DNA from: Flectonema sp. DT1601
Taxonomy: Eukaryota; Euglenozoa; Diplonemea; Diplonemida; Diplonemidae
Reading direction: 5' to 3'
Length of the DNA stretch: 64,000 nucleotides
NCBI GenBank assembly: GCA_964019425.1
Contig: OZ025784.1
Span: 1,612,001-1,676,000 of the forward strand
The notes under the pieces: model-generated
Databases searched by the model: none
What the model was told of the DNA's origin: nothing
The model's input: the letters and a program-made list of their open reading frames with translations, nothing else
Translations under genes and position numbers: made by a program
In this document: piece by piece, positions 63,136 through 64,000 of the stretch
Layout of the letters: each line of letters opens with the position of its first letter
Numbering within the stretch: the first letter of the stretch is position 1

Positions 63136-63493
63136 GACCAAAAACTCTTTTTATCTTAAACGATCTTCGCACGTTACTGACTGCCAGCGATGGCACTCGT
63201 TGCATGAGCGATGAGTCTGCTGTGTATTTTAAAGCTCTGAGTTAACCAGCGTGTATTGTTCAATTAACGTAACCTTCTATTCGTATTATGTTTATTCACC
63301 CTAACGGTGCCACCCGCAGATTCCAGCTCTGTGGCGTTCGTGTTTCTTTTATTTGTAATTCTCGTACGTGGATATTACTTCCTATTTTGTCAAGGAAGAT
63401 TATCTTAATATTTCTACAGTGAAATCTAGTAGGCAATACTTCTGTGTTGTTATTGTTGTTGTTGTTGTTTATGTTATTTGCTTGCAGGATTCA
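63002..63493. other. Intergenic
   Basis: Diverging 3' flank of GH27 copy 2, a GTT-rich stretch near 63449-63470, then TTATTTGCTTGCAG, the acceptor of the last gene. No gene seen. Confidence 0.5.
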
Positions 63494-64000
63494 ATGGCAA
63501 GGCGATTCGTTCCTCTACCAAAACCTGCACATGGAAGGCTGCGAGTCTATTGTGACTTAGACGGCGTCTTGGCCGATTTCGATAGAGGAATGCGGGAAGT
63601 CGGAGTCTCGTTAGCAGAACTGAAATCAAATCCGCAAAAGTCGTGGGCGACACTTGCGAATACGAAAGGAGGATTCTATAGAAACCTTCACTGGATGGAA
63701 GACGGGAAGAAATTATGGGAAGAAATAAGAAGCTACAGGCCAATCATCTTAACTGGCCTACCGAGAGGTAAATGGGCTGAACCACAAAAGCGTCTCTGGT
63801 GTGAAAAGCATCTCGGCAGGGATGTAGTTGTCATCACTTGCATGGCAACAGAGAAAATGCAACTCTCTGCTGAAGGTAACGTTCTCATTGACGATACGGT
63901 GAAGAACTGTAGACAGTGGACACTAAGAGGAGGGAATTCAATTATTCACACTTCAGCTTCTGATTCAAGTTCAAAGCTAAAAGAATTATATGATAAAGCT
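63494..64000 (+). CDS. HAD-superfamily 5'-nucleotidase-like protein, partial at window end
   Basis: Open for 169 codons to the window edge; the 3' end is outside. AG 63486-63487 leaves a 6-nt leader. HAD motif I is VYCDLDGVLADFDRGM (catalytic Asp pair in DLDGV), motif II is PIILTGLPRG, and motif IV is VLIDDTVKN. The GFYRNLHWMEDGKKLW segment in the cap region resembles the 5'(3')-deoxyribonucleotidase (NT5C) group, which dephosphorylates nucleotides. Specificity cannot be settled from the fragment. Confidence 0.75.
   Translation, partial: MARRFVPLPKPAHGRLRVYCDLDGVLADFDRGMREVGVSLAELKSNPQKSWATLANTKGGFYRNLHWMEDGKKLWEEIRSYRPIILTGLPRGKWAEPQKRLWCEKHLGRDVVVITCMATEKMQLSAEGNVLIDDTVKNCRQWTLRGGNSIIHTSASDSSSKLKELYDKA

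Noticed and set aside
1-64000. tRNA, rRNA and CRISPR features
   Set aside because: None recognised by eye on either strand; a covariance-model scan would be needed to exclude small RNA genes.

Overview
This is a nuclear window from a flagellate-type protist. Every gene I can support lies on the + strand, as in polycistronic transcription. Most start codons follow a pyrimidine-rich YAG 3' splice-acceptor-like site by only 4-44 nt, which is what spliced-leader trans-splicing leaves behind. Conventional cis-introns are also present: GTATGT-like donors, TACTAAC/TACTAAT branch-like motifs and CAG acceptors, in phases 0, 1 and 2. Same-strand genes, trans-splice-like acceptors and ordinary cis-introns together point to Euglenozoa, and to a diplonemid- or euglenid-like lineage rather than a kinetoplastid. 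That placement is inference. Intergenic DNA is full of long poly-A/poly-T runs.

Layout. 0.4-2.5 kb: two tandem copies of a four-exon gene for a mitochondrial COX5b-like zinc protein. 3.3-7.2 kb: a CCCH/CID RNA-processing protein and a three-exon CCAR/DBC1-like protein. 7.5-31.1 kb: an array of seven tandem units. Each unit carries gene A, a 6-10-exon gene built from repeated two-exon modules and ending in an HSP20-like domain. Four units also carry gene B, an intronless basic protein of about 538 aa. The units vary in module number, in presence or truncation of B and in tail type, and they show gene conversion. A MITE sits in unit 6. 31.1-41.5 kb: a PH-like protein, a zinc/PH-like protein, a J-domain protein, a 182-aa unknown, a two-RRM protein, a 97-aa coiled-coil protein and a 560-aa cytoskeleton-like protein. 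41.5-47.9 kb: gene-poor homopolymer-rich DNA with a LINE RNase H fragment framed by inverted repeats. 47.9-50.7 kb: a membrane-anchored cupin/JmjC-like protein without its metal ligands, and a prenylcysteine methylesterase-like hydrolase. 52.2-63.0 kb: two apparently identical GH27 genes with an alpha-N-acetylgalactosaminidase-type recognition loop. Between them lie a BspA-type LRR protein with a ubiquitin-like N-terminus, a 0.8-kb tandem duplication and a decayed DEP-domain gene. The window ends inside a HAD/5'-nucleotidase-like gene.

Duplication is the theme: COX5b x2, the A/B array x7, GH27 x2, the 56.8/58.0-kb segments x2 and the LRR minisatellite. The neighbours do not form an obvious pathway. 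The strongest candidate for an undescribed system is the A/B array, whose A genes grow by adding phase-0-bounded modules ahead of a chaperone-like domain.
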